64,000 bases of DNA from Clostridia bacterium (lineage in GTDB: Bacteria; Bacillota; Clostridia; Oscillospirales; Acutalibacteraceae), in the NCBI GenBank assembly GCA_017416485.1, contig JAFQCH010000023.1, positions 187,262 through 251,261 on the forward strand, in the 5' to 3' direction. How positions within the stretch are numbered: position 1 is the first letter of the stretch; each line of letters opens with the position of its first letter. Made by a program: the position numbers and the translations under genes. The notes below the pieces were generated by a model. That model made no database searches. It worked only from the letters and a program-made list of their open reading frames with translations, and was not told the origin of the DNA. Shown piece after piece: positions 19,500-27,706 of the stretch.

Positions 19500-20981
19500 A
19501 TGAAACTGATAAAAAACAAGCGTACTGTCAGTATTTTTGAGCATTATTTTATGATTCTGACCTGCCTTGTTCTCTTTTGTCTTTTAATTTCATCTTTGTC
19601 CTTGATGTTTTTTGTTGCAACAACCTGGTCGGATGATCTGCAAAAAAAACTGACAGACAGTTGCACTTTTCTTGTGAATGAGATTCGTGTAAATGATGAG
19701 AATGTTATTTATGCAAACAATGATTTAAATAACCTGTTGGCAAATTTGCAAAATACTTCCAATGCAGATTTTTTGCTTTGTGATAAAGATGGAAAAATTA
19801 TAATGTGTGCGGATACTTGCGATGAACAAGGTGTGCAAAATCAAAAAATTGTTTGCAAAAAACATGCAAATACCTCATTTTCAAGAGAAACATTACTTGC
19901 AGTGGATTCGCAGCCGCTTGGTTATTTGCAAAAAGGACCGATTGATATTGATGAATCGCAAGACTATATACAAATCGGTTTTTCGGCACTTTCAAAGGAC
20001 GGGCAGCAGTTTTATCTTTTTGCGGTTCAATTGTTGAGTGTAGGGTATCAGCCTTACATAACGCAGTATATGAAGATGACCATCGGCGCAAGTTGTGTTG
20101 CGGTTATCATGGCATTCTTTTGCTCACTCGCCGTAACATACAGAATTGTTCGCCCCTTGCGCAAAATGGCAGAAGCGACAAAACATTATGCTGCCGGTGA
20201 TTTTTCATACCGCATCCGCAATGTTGCACATTATGAAGAATTCAATGAACTGTCAGCCGCATTTAATCTGATGGCGAAGAATCTGGAAGAAAATGAAAAA
20301 TCCAGAAAAAATTTCGTTGCAAATGTTTCGCATGAATTAAAAACACCAATGACAACAATCGGCGGATTTATTGACGGCATTCTGGACGGAACAATTCCTC
20401 CGTCAGAAATAAATCATTATCTGAACATTGTTTCTGAAGTTGTTAAGCATCTTTCCGGGTTGGTTGTTTCCATGCTCAACATGTCTAAAATAGAAGCTGG
20501 GAAAGTAGAACTTAATTTTTCTGAATTTTCTTTCGACCAATTGTTGATTCAGGTTTTTATAGGGTTTGAAAAAAATATAACGGACAAAAATATAAATATT
20601 GTCGGCATTGAAAAACTGGACTCTGTTATGATTCGCGCGGATGAGGCACTGATTCGCCAGGTTGTTTATAACCTGATTGATAATGCTGTTAAGTTTACAC
20701 GCAATGACGGCACAATCAAGATTGATCTGTCCGAAGAAAAACACCATGTCAAGTTAACAATTGCCAATACCGGAAGCACAATTCCGAAAGACGAATTGAA
20801 CAGCATTTTTGACCGTTTTTATAAAGTGGATAAATCGCGCGGACTTGATGCTTCCAGTTTTGGTATCGGATTGCATATTGTGCGCAGTATTGTTGAACTG
20901 CATGGCGGCACAATTCAGGCAACAAGCAAAGAAGAACATACAAAATTTGTGGTTCTTCTGCCGTTATTTAATAATGTTTAA
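19500..20981 (+). CDS. two-component sensor histidine kinase
   Basis: This 493-residue kinase has membrane segments at about 17-40 and 191-214 enclosing an extracytoplasmic sensor of about 150 residues. A HAMP linker follows, then the phosphoacceptor H278 in NVSHELKTP and an ATPase domain with the N box in QVVYNLIDNAVKF and a GIGLHIV G box. It is the PhoR/WalK type in layout. The ATG at 19500 follows AAGGAG. Its partner regulator is encoded just upstream. The sensor domain gives no clue to the signal. Confidence 0.93.
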   Translation: MKLIKNKRTVSIFEHYFMILTCLVLFCLLISSLSLMFFVATTWSDDLQKKLTDSCTFLVNEIRVNDENVIYANNDLNNLLANLQNTSNADFLLCDKDGKIIMCADTCDEQGVQNQKIVCKKHANTSFSRETLLAVDSQPLGYLQKGPIDIDESQDYIQIGFSALSKDGQQFYLFAVQLLSVGYQPYITQYMKMTIGASCVAVIMAFFCSLAVTYRIVRPLRKMAEATKHYAAGDFSYRIRNVAHYEEFNELSAAFNLMAKNLEENEKSRKNFVANVSHELKTPMTTIGGFIDGILDGTIPPSEINHYLNIVSEVVKHLSGLVVSMLNMSKIEAGKVELNFSEFSFDQLLIQVFIGFEKNITDKNINIVGIEKLDSVMIRADEALIRQVVYNLIDNAVKFTRNDGTIKIDLSEEKHHVKLTIANTGSTIPKDELNSIFDRFYKVDKSRGLDASSFGIGLHIVRSIVELHGGTIQATSKEEHTKFVVLLPLFNNV

Positions 20982-21037
20982 AGTAAACGGATAATAATAA
21001 TTGATAAGATTCAGTAATTTCAGAAAGAGGTATACAG

Positions 21038-22771
21038 ATGTACGATCCTGAAAATATGAAAAATACTTGCGAAAATGAAAATGGCGACAGCAATACATTG
21101 CAGGAAAATAATGCTCCGATGATCGAGCATGAAAACATTTGCAACTGCGAAGATGTTGCAGATGAAAACAGCAATGCGGAAGAAGATCCACAAATTACGG
21201 CAGAAGATGCGCAAACGGCAAATGAAGAAGAAACTCTGCCAGATGAAACAATTGAAGCAACAGAAGAAGCTTCCACTTTAGCCGATTCTCAACATGTGCA
21301 AAATACCCAAGCAGCGCAACCGCAATCTGCTTCTTATGCACAGCCGAATTATACAAATGTGAATCGTTACTATCAAACACCGCAACCGCAAAATGCTTAT
21401 GCTTATCCGCAGAATATCAATGAAAACGTACCGAGAAAGAAATCAAAAGGAAAGGTTGCGTTTCTTGCAATTTCGTGTGTTTTGCTCGTTTTGGCTGTTG
21501 GTATTTTTGCAATTGTTCTGACCGATGGCGACAACGCAAATGCAAACAACGGAAATGGTTTGCGTGATGTGCCGAATGTTACCGTTGTTTCATCCGCAGA
21601 TGCAGGAGAAGAAGGGCTTTCCGCCGCAGAAGTGTATCAGAAAGTGTTCAAAAGTTCTGTCAGCATTCTTGCATATCAGCAGTCAACAGGTGAACTTGGT
21701 GTGCTGGGCTCCGGTGTAATTTGTCAGGAAGATACAAGCAATAAGTATACTTATATTGTCACCTGTGCCCACGTCATCAATGATGCCGATTACAATATCA
21801 AAGTAGAACTTTGGGATGGCACCGTTCACACAGCAGAAGTTGTTAACTTTGATGACAGCAACGATATTGGCGTTATCCGAATTCGTGCAACCGGCTTGCA
21901 GATTGCCGAATTCGGCAATTCCGATGAAATTCAACCCGGAGCAACCGTATATGCAATCGGTTCTCCTTACAGTTCCAAATTTGCGGGCACATTCACCCGC
22001 GGCATGGTTTCTGCCGTGAACCGTCTTGTTACAACGCAAACAAGTTATCAGCTTTGTTGTATTCAGCATGATGCCCCGATCAATCACGGCAACTCAGGCG
22101 GTGCACTTGTGAATGCTTTCGGGCAGATTATCGGTATCAATGCACTGAAAATCACCTCCGAAGGATACGAAGGGCTCGGATTTTCCGTTCCGTCCGTAAC
22201 CGTTATCAAGGTTATCAACTCCATCATTGAAACTGGTCTTGCACCAAAAGCACCAAAGCTCGGTATTTCTTATGTGCAGGCAATTTACTACAGCCAGTTC
22301 CTGTCGGATCTGATTGAAGAAAATAATCTTCCTGCGGGTTCTATTGTTATTGCAGATATTAACGAAGATTCCAGCCTTTACAATACCGAATTGCAGGTGA
22401 ATGACATTGTTACCGCTGTGAATGGTGAAAATTTGACAACACCTGACCTTCTTGTGCAGTTGATTCAGAATTCCAATGTCGGAGATTCATTTGAATTGAG
22501 TGTTGCACGTATCATTATGAATGAGGATGGCACGGATTATGTTGATATTGAAACCTTTACAGTGACTGCCACCTTGGTAGAAAAAACAGAAGCCGACAAG
22601 GGTGCCGAACAGAATGATGCGCAGGATGATTTTTATGAATACTTTGGCGATGACAGTGGTAATTATGAAGATTTTTATGATTACTTCTATGATTATTTCT
22701 ATGGCGGCGGCAATTTTGACGGCAGCGAGGATTCGCCGGAAGGGGATAACCGATTCACGATTCCCGAATAA
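21038..22771 (+). CDS. HtrA/DegP-type serine protease with PDZ domain
   Basis: This 577-residue protein has an acidic, Gln/Asn/Tyr-rich cytoplasmic region of about 135 residues, one membrane anchor (about 139-162), a trypsin-like domain and a PDZ domain at about 390-520. The catalytic triad is intact: H245 in TCAHV, D276 in SNDIGVI and S353 in GNSGGAL. It is the membrane-tethered HtrA type that handles misfolded exported proteins. The last 40 residues are unusual, rich in Tyr, Asp, Phe and Gly. It follows the two-component genes by 56 bp, which suits an envelope-stress regulon, though a separate transcript is possible. Confidence 0.9.
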   Translation: MYDPENMKNTCENENGDSNTLQENNAPMIEHENICNCEDVADENSNAEEDPQITAEDAQTANEEETLPDETIEATEEASTLADSQHVQNTQAAQPQSASYAQPNYTNVNRYYQTPQPQNAYAYPQNINENVPRKKSKGKVAFLAISCVLLVLAVGIFAIVLTDGDNANANNGNGLRDVPNVTVVSSADAGEEGLSAAEVYQKVFKSSVSILAYQQSTGELGVLGSGVICQEDTSNKYTYIVTCAHVINDADYNIKVELWDGTVHTAEVVNFDDSNDIGVIRIRATGLQIAEFGNSDEIQPGATVYAIGSPYSSKFAGTFTRGMVSAVNRLVTTQTSYQLCCIQHDAPINHGNSGGALVNAFGQIIGINALKITSEGYEGLGFSVPSVTVIKVINSIIETGLAPKAPKLGISYVQAIYYSQFLSDLIEENNLPAGSIVIADINEDSSLYNTELQVNDIVTAVNGENLTTPDLLVQLIQNSNVGDSFELSVARIIMNEDGTDYVDIETFTVTATLVEKTEADKGAEQNDAQDDFYEYFGDDSGNYEDFYDYFYDYFYGGGNFDGSEDSPEGDNRFTIPE

Positions 22772-22786
22772 ATAAGAATACAGCAA

Positions 22787-22816
22787 AAGCGGCAGACTGT
22801 AATCATTCTGCCGCTT
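22787..22816. terminator. bidirectional terminator between convergent genes
   Basis: A perfect 10-bp stem (22787-22796 with 22807-22816) with a ten-base loop lies between the protease and PHP-domain genes. Confidence 0.75.
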
Positions 22817-22827
22817 CTCTGTTATTA

Positions 22828-23496
22828 TTATTTGGTTTTCTTCAATGTGTATTTTCCGTTCTTTAATTCTGTTGCAAGTTCCGTTGCTGTAAGGACTTCT
22901 TTTTCAAGCCACACCCCGCCTCTTGCAAGATCTTCATATTCATGGAAATCCGAGCCGGATGTTTTTATTTTTCCGTTGAGCGTAGCCCATGCCTCTGCAA
23001 TTTCGTTGCGTGAATTGTGCCGAACATTTCCGTTATATACTTCATATCCGTCCAAATATTCCGGTCGCATAATGGTCATGGAGTTGCGCATGGGATGTGC
23101 CTGCACAATCAATACACCGTTTCGGTGTGCAATCTCACTGCATTCACGCAGGGAAGTGCTGTTAAGGTGCGGATTGTCATACAGGAATTGCTCTGTGATT
23201 CCAAGCAATAAATAGTCATTGTCATTTTCAGGAAAGCGAATCTCTGCACCAAGCAACACATGAAAATCCTGCGTTGCATGTGCTTTTGCTGCGCGGTATC
23301 CTGCAAGAAACGCATCAACATAATTCTTCCAATCCGTAATTGGTGTGCCTTTTATGCCGCCGGAAGTAAAGTGATCTGTAATCACAACGCCGCTGTAATT
23401 GTTTTCTTTTAACAGTTTAACAACGTCTGCTGCACAGATTTTTCCGCATCCGCTGACTTCAGATGTATGGCAATGCAGCTCATATAAGTAAGCCAT
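22828..23496 (-). CDS. PHP-domain metal-dependent phosphoesterase-like protein
   Basis: This 222-residue protein has the PHP metal-binding motifs: H8 and H10 in ELHCHT, D41-H42 in VITDHF, a glutamate in LGAEIRF, a histidine in QAHPMR and the terminal SGSDFHEY. Members hydrolyse phosphoester bonds of nucleotides, sugar phosphates or histidinol phosphate. The substrate cannot be told here: no histidine or polymerase gene is near. It has its own promoter and a good AAAGGA site. Confidence 0.8.
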   Translation of the reverse strand: MAYLYELHCHTSEVSGCGKICAADVVKLLKENNYSGVVITDHFTSGGIKGTPITDWKNYVDAFLAGYRAAKAHATQDFHVLLGAEIRFPENDNDYLLLGITEQFLYDNPHLNSTSLRECSEIAHRNGVLIVQAHPMRNSMTIMRPEYLDGYEVYNGNVRHNSRNEIAEAWATLNGKIKTSGSDFHEYEDLARGGVWLEKEVLTATELATELKNGKYTLKKTK

Positions 23497-23524
23497 ATAT
23501 TTCAGTCCTTTTATTTTTTTCTTT

Positions 23525-23553
23525 ATTATAAATCCTCTTTTTAATTATGTCTA
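23525..23553 (-). promoter_or_regulatory. sigma-A promoter of the PHP-domain gene
   Basis: On the minus strand TAGACA (23553-23548) and TATAAT (23530-23525) are 17 bp apart. Confidence 0.6.
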
Positions 23554-23571
23554 CTTTTTTTTGAAAAAGAA

Positions 23572-23600
23572 TTGATAATTTTTATTCTTTTTGCTATTAT
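23572..23600 (+). promoter_or_regulatory. sigma-A promoter of the 180-residue membrane protein gene
   Basis: TTGATA (23572-23577) and TATTAT (23595-23600) are 17 bp apart, divergent from the PHP-gene promoter. Confidence 0.55.
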
Positions 23601-23630
23601 ATATTTCAAATCATTCGGGAGGGGAAAACA

Positions 23631-24173
23631 GTGCGCGAAAGTTATAAAACAACAATCTGCGGTGTGACAGCATCGCTGGCATTGGTTCTGATGCTGTTGA
23701 CATACATCAATCCCTTTCTGACTTACACAAGCCCGCCGTTTGCAGGGGTGTTGTTAATTCTGATTATGATCGAAGTCGGTCAAGCTTGGGCATTCGGCAC
23801 CTATACGGCAATCAGTCTGCTCGCTTTGTTTTTGTTGAGTGACAAAGAAGCGGCAGTTATGTTTATTTTATTTTTCGGGTATTATCCCATGCTGCGTTCG
23901 GTTTTTGAAAAGAAGATTAAACTAAAAGCTGTGCGATATATTCTTGAATTGCTTATTTATAATGTCGCAATTGCTCTTTCTGTTATTGTTTGCATGTATG
24001 TTTTTGGTGTGGATTATGACGACTTCGGCGATTTCGGTAAATATTCGCTTTTAATAACAGCTGTTTTGATGAATGTTATCTTCGTTTTGTATGATTTTCT
24101 GGTTGATAAATTGATTCTGGCATATCGATTACGGTGGCAAAAAAATCTTCACAAAATTTTTCAAAAAAAATGA
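23631..24173 (+). CDS. integral membrane protein of unknown function
   Basis: This 180-residue protein has about five hydrophobic segments across its length and a short basic C-terminus. A GTG start follows a strong GGGAGG site. The topology resembles small substrate-binding membrane subunits such as ECF S-components, but I see no diagnostic motif, so no function is given. It is encoded just upstream of tRNA-Ser, with the tRNA promoter in between. Confidence 0.65.
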   Translation: MRESYKTTICGVTASLALVLMLLTYINPFLTYTSPPFAGVLLILIMIEVGQAWAFGTYTAISLLALFLLSDKEAAVMFILFFGYYPMLRSVFEKKIKLKAVRYILELLIYNVAIALSVIVCMYVFGVDYDDFGDFGKYSLLITAVLMNVIFVLYDFLVDKLILAYRLRWQKNLHKIFQKK

Positions 24174-24182
24174 AAAAAGGGC

Positions 24183-24211
24183 TTGATTTTTGCAAAACAA
24201 TTGTGTATAAT
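24183..24211 (+). promoter_or_regulatory. promoter of tRNA-Ser
   Basis: TTGATT (24183-24188) and TATAAT (24206-24211) are 17 bp apart, 13 bp before the mature tRNA 5' end. Confidence 0.7.
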
Positions 24212-24224
24212 ACTTGAGCAACAC

Positions 24225-24316
24225 GGAGAGTTGTCCGAGATGGTCTAAGGAGCACGACTGGAAATCGTGTATACGCCAAAACCGTATCGAGGGTTCGAAT
24301 CCCTTGCTCTCCGCCA
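24225..24316 (+). tRNA. tRNA-Ser (anticodon GGA)
   Basis: This 92-nt tRNA has a seven-pair acceptor stem (GGAGAGT at 24225-24231 with GCTCTCC, one G-U pair), the discriminator G and an encoded CCA. The anticodon stem CACGA/TCGTG holds loop CTGGAAA (anticodon GGA), and the T loop is TTCGAAT. The long variable arm is typical of class II serine tRNA. It decodes UCC and UCU. Confidence 0.96.
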
Positions 24317-24353
24317 AAAACAAAGCACTACCGCAAGGTGGTGCTTTGTTTTT
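24316..24353 (+). terminator. terminator of tRNA-Ser
   Basis: A stem of about 17 bp with a GCAA tetraloop (24316-24332 with 24337-24353), A-rich on the 5' side and ending in T5, directly follows the CCA end. Confidence 0.85.
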
Positions 24354-24368
24354 GCTTACATCAAAGAA

Positions 24369-24534
24369 GGGATTCGAAGGACGATCGGTACAGAGAAACA
24401 GTCCGGTGAAGATTCCCCCACGGTGTGGGGGAAATGTCTGCAAAGCAGACAAAGGGGGACGAGTCCGTCAGACTGTTGTGACCGCGAGCGACCAAACGCC
24501 TGCAGGCGTGCGAATCGAATCCCTTGCTCTCCGC
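24369..24534 (+). repeat. structured element bounded by tRNA-Ser 3'-tail sequence
   Basis: The 20-nt tRNA tail TCGAATCCCTTGCTCTCCGC at 24295-24314 recurs exactly at 24515-24534. An inverted copy of its T-arm part, GGGATTCGA, lies at 24369-24377, so the segment has 9-bp inverted ends. Inside are two perfect hairpins, 24413-24433 (9-bp stem) and 24435-24451 (7-bp stem), and a palindrome ACGCCTGCAGGCGT. The segment is richer in G and C than its surroundings and has no convincing gene. It could be a small non-autonomous mobile element using tRNA-Ser, a remnant of integration, or a structured RNA. Confidence 0.6.
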
Positions 24535-24536
24535 AA

Positions 24537-24566
24537 AATAACAGCACCAAAAATGGTGCTGTTATT
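24537..24566. terminator. second hairpin terminator after the duplicated tRNA tail
   Basis: A perfect 13-bp stem (24537-24549 with 24554-24566) directly follows the repeated tail, just as the first terminator follows the real tRNA. It can also end the convergent 701-codon gene. Confidence 0.7.
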
Positions 24567-24580
24567 GCATTTATACATAG

Positions 24581-26686
24581 TCACATAACTTCTCTTTGTG
24601 CTTTCATAAAGTCGAGATATAATTTGTTCTCACCGCTGTCAATAAGTACAGTCGGTGATTTTCTTTTTGCTTTGCAGAATTTACTGTCATAGCGGTCAAA
24701 AACTTTTTCAACGGGGGAGTCATTTACAGTATACTCACCGTCATAGGATGCAACGATTTCACCTGCAAGCGTATTATAGTAAACTTTATTACCATTGAAT
24801 TGCACTGTGTTTTTGCAGATTCTCTCTTTGAATTGTTCAAATGTTTCACTATCAGCATCAGAAAGTTCGGTTATGTAAGCATGATAGTCGCCGCCGAATC
24901 TGCACAGATCAAATTCACTCTTGAGTTTGCACCGGTCTGGGAAGTTTTTGCTTTTATGCACCCCCTTGGCAGAAGCCGTATCAAAGGGTTTGTATTCCAA
25001 CTTTCCGTTTGCAATCAATGCGACAAAAACACCGTTTTTTCTTGCAAAAACTCTGCTTTCCGCAAGTTCAAACTCATCATAAAAATCCTTTGGCAAATAG
25101 GCATGCGTCATATTTGCAATTGCTGTTTCGCCAAGCCGTTTTTTATCAGGAAGTTTATAAATGGTTATGTTAACATTTTCGTGTTGTACACTCATAGGCC
25201 TTCTGCCGTTGCCGATCCAATAACCGGGTGAAGAACCGTATCTGCCGTTCCCGTTACCGGCAGGATGCGTGGTGAACAGTGCAAGTGTTTCTCCGATATT
25301 GGCAGACCATTCATGATCCTGTGCACCGCACATATCCACATCTTTGCACACGGATGTAGAAAGGCAATAACGAGCAGTTCGGTAAGTATAAACATTTCCT
25401 CTGCCGGTGGCGATGCCGTGCGGCATAATATTGTGTTTTTCAGCAAATTTGCCCCATCTGACAACTTTGAAAATGGTCAGATTCAGGAATTTGAAATACC
25501 CAAGGAAAGAGTTTCTGTACATCATATTATCTTTCAGATACTTCAGCGTGTTTTCTATGACCTGATGATTGGTAAATGTTTCTGCGCCGAATTGTGCCAT
25601 AATCTGATGCGGTTGACAGCCAATCAGTCCTTCTTCCTTCATATCTTCGGGCGAAATTCCGCATCCCATTTTGGAAACGAATGTTTCTTTAGATAATGCG
25701 ATATCCTTGATAGCTTCAGGCAGAACATAAAGTCCTTTTTTAACAATGTCCGTAAAACACAAAACGATATGATTCGGCTTTTTTGCAAGGCTTGCCGCAA
25801 TTTCATCCTTTTCTTTTACGGAAAGATGCGGATCAGCAAGCACATCTGTTATCCCTTCTGCACCCCACAGAACATTCATGGCACACTGTATGCTGTTGCC
25901 GTAAAAATTGCCGGTCTTGTTGTTTCCGTACATTCTTGAACTGACAGCAACAAAACGGTTGTTTACACTGTTAAGGGCAACATCAAACCACAGAACATCC
26001 ATGATTATTTTCATTTGTTCCACAGACTTTTCATCTTTTGCGTATGCAATGAAATTTGCCATCGGGGCAATATCTTCAGCAAGATAATTGTTACTGAGGT
26101 ATTCAGCAAAACCAAAGTTAAAACGTTGTTCCATCCATGCATCAATACGGACTTTTGCCTTTGCCACATGCTCTTTTCCTGTCATTTTGTTGTTGCTGAA
26201 AACCGCATCCGGCCATTCCTGTCCTGCAAGGTACTCACTGACAGCAAACAGAATCTGGTGATTTTCTGACCAATAGCACATGCTGTCGTCACCGGGTTCA
26301 TCCATGAAGTATTTGAAGTTCAGAAACGTGTTTTTGATAAGCTCCTTGCATTTTTCATTCAATACATTGCCACAGTCTTTGTAGATTTTAAACAGCATCT
26401 GTGCTCTGAAATCAGAGCAATCAAATCGCCTGCCCATGTAGCGGCTCTGGTGCTCAAGCAGTTCGTATATTTCTTCGTCTGTAAAAATATTTTTCGTTTC
26501 TTCACCTGCAAGGAAAAGGTATAAGTCTTCAAAACTTTTACCGTTCACGGAAGTTGAATACAAGTCTTTTTCTTGATCTTCGGGGAGCTCCTGTGCGGGT
26601 GTCTGTGCGAAAAGATAAGCAATTTCAATTACAGTCAGAAATACAACTGCACCAAGAATGCCGAGAATAATATACAGAATCGTCAT
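24581..26686 (-). CDS. large membrane-anchored protein of unknown family
   Basis: This 701-residue protein has a hydrophobic N-terminal anchor (about 1-27) and a long extracytoplasmic part with no signal cleavage site. Conserved-looking motifs are YWSENHQI at about 138-145 and, near 470, a stretch rich in His, Gly and aromatic residues (QDHEWSANIGE then GNGRYGSSPGYWIGNG). The predominantly helical first half followed by a beta-rich second half recalls (alpha/alpha)-toroid plus beta-sandwich polysaccharide lyases or hydrolases, but I cannot assign a family. It is the last gene of an operon with an isomerase-like TIM barrel and a 2-hydroxyacid dehydrogenase, which favours a role in breaking down a sugar polymer or sugar acid. 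A strong GGAGGGAG site precedes it. Confidence 0.75.
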   Translation of the reverse strand: MTILYIILGILGAVVFLTVIEIAYLFAQTPAQELPEDQEKDLYSTSVNGKSFEDLYLFLAGEETKNIFTDEEIYELLEHQSRYMGRRFDCSDFRAQMLFKIYKDCGNVLNEKCKELIKNTFLNFKYFMDEPGDDSMCYWSENHQILFAVSEYLAGQEWPDAVFSNNKMTGKEHVAKAKVRIDAWMEQRFNFGFAEYLSNNYLAEDIAPMANFIAYAKDEKSVEQMKIIMDVLWFDVALNSVNNRFVAVSSRMYGNNKTGNFYGNSIQCAMNVLWGAEGITDVLADPHLSVKEKDEIAASLAKKPNHIVLCFTDIVKKGLYVLPEAIKDIALSKETFVSKMGCGISPEDMKEEGLIGCQPHQIMAQFGAETFTNHQVIENTLKYLKDNMMYRNSFLGYFKFLNLTIFKVVRWGKFAEKHNIMPHGIATGRGNVYTYRTARYCLSTSVCKDVDMCGAQDHEWSANIGETLALFTTHPAGNGNGRYGSSPGYWIGNGRRPMSVQHENVNITIYKLPDKKRLGETAIANMTHAYLPKDFYDEFELAESRVFARKNGVFVALIANGKLEYKPFDTASAKGVHKSKNFPDRCKLKSEFDLCRFGGDYHAYITELSDADSETFEQFKERICKNTVQFNGNKVYYNTLAGEIVASYDGEYTVNDSPVEKVFDRYDSKFCKAKRKSPTVLIDSGENKLYLDFMKAQREVM

Positions 26687-26710
26687 TATACTCCCTCCGC
26701 GTTTTCTTGT

Positions 26711-27706
26711 TTATGCCATCCTTTCGAGCATGTCAAGCGTAACTTCATATTGCATTTCCTCGCCCTTGTTAAAACGTTCCAATTCCTCCATCATATAATA
26801 AGCCATTCTTTGCGGTTCATTGCCCGTGCTGCCGGCTATATGCGGTGTAAGTACTGCATTCGGGCACCAGAACAGAGGATTGATGTATGGGAAGAACTCT
26901 CTTTTGATTACATCTGCGACAAATGTTTTTGAGGGATGCAGAAGAAGCGATAATGCGAGGGAATATTCCGCAACTTGTGCACCTCTTCCGGTATTTATGA
27001 ATGTGGAATGCTTTTTCATTTTACTGAACAGTTTGTAATTGAACACATTTTCAAGTTCAGGTTTGTTGGCAAGGTGATTGCTGATGACATCGCAGGTGCT
27101 GAAAAGTTCTTCAAGTCCGATCAGGGTAACGCCGAACGCACTCGCTTTTTCTTGACTTACAAACGGATCATAGGCAAAAACTTCAACATCAAGAGCCATC
27201 AGCCTTTCAGCAACCATCTGACCAATTGCCCCAAGCCCGACAAGGCCTACTTTGCATCCGAAGTTGCCCGGGGATGTGTTTGCAAAAATAAAAGAACGAG
27301 GCAACAAGGATCGGTAATATTTTGAAGATTGAAAATACCCTTTTGCAGCTAACGTTATTTGCGCAAAAGTGTATTCTGCAACCGGCACGGCGTTTGCCGC
27401 AAATGCACTGAAAACCTTGACTCCGCACTCAAGAAAAGGTCTTGCAAAATATTGCACGGTTCCTGCTGCGTAAAACACAGCTTTAAGTTTCGGCATGTAT
27501 GTACGGATTTCTTCTTTGGTGAATTTCGGCATTCCCCATGTTGCAAATGCAATTTCGCAATCGGAAAGAAAGTCTGCGTTTTCCTTTAAATTTTTTCTGT
27601 TGATTTTTTCGGACAGTTCACCATACTCACCGAGTTTTTTCAGCACCGTATGTGTGTAAACTTTTGAAAACTGTATCTGATTTGTACCAAACAGGGCGAT
27701 TTTCAT
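26711..27706 (-). CDS. D-isomer-specific 2-hydroxyacid dehydrogenase
   Basis: This 331-residue NAD(P)-dependent enzyme has the nucleotide-binding motif VGLVGLGAIGQ in its centre, TGRGAQVAE with the substrate arginine, and the catalytic histidine in LTPHIAGS. The family reduces 2-keto acids or oxidises D-2-hydroxyacids such as glycerate, lactate or phosphoglycerate. It overlaps the upstream isomerase-like gene by four bases, so they are coupled; this favours a sugar-acid substrate over serine biosynthesis. Substrate is undetermined. Confidence 0.88.
   Translation of the reverse strand: MKIALFGTNQIQFSKVYTHTVLKKLGEYGELSEKINRKNLKENADFLSDCEIAFATWGMPKFTKEEIRTYMPKLKAVFYAAGTVQYFARPFLECGVKVFSAFAANAVPVAEYTFAQITLAAKGYFQSSKYYRSLLPRSFIFANTSPGNFGCKVGLVGLGAIGQMVAERLMALDVEVFAYDPFVSQEKASAFGVTLIGLEELFSTCDVISNHLANKPELENVFNYKLFSKMKKHSTFINTGRGAQVAEYSLALSLLLHPSKTFVADVIKREFFPYINPLFWCPNAVLTPHIAGSTGNEPQRMAYYMMEELERFNKGEEMQYEVTLDMLERMA

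Noticed and set aside
24369..24534. Possible CRISPR array or group II intron remnant
   Set aside because: There are only single hairpins and no regularly spaced repeats or spacers, and no reverse transcriptase or intron domain V pattern that I can see.
24129..24588. Several short frames over tRNA-Ser and the structured element, on both strands
   Set aside because: They translate the tRNA or its repeats, as in the common spurious reading GFEPSIRFWRIHDF on the antisense strand, and would be broken by the function of the tRNA.
26711..27706. D-3-phosphoglycerate dehydrogenase (serA)
   Set aside because: The family fits but there is no serC or ACT domain, and it is coupled to a sugar isomerase-like gene, so a specific serA call is not justified.
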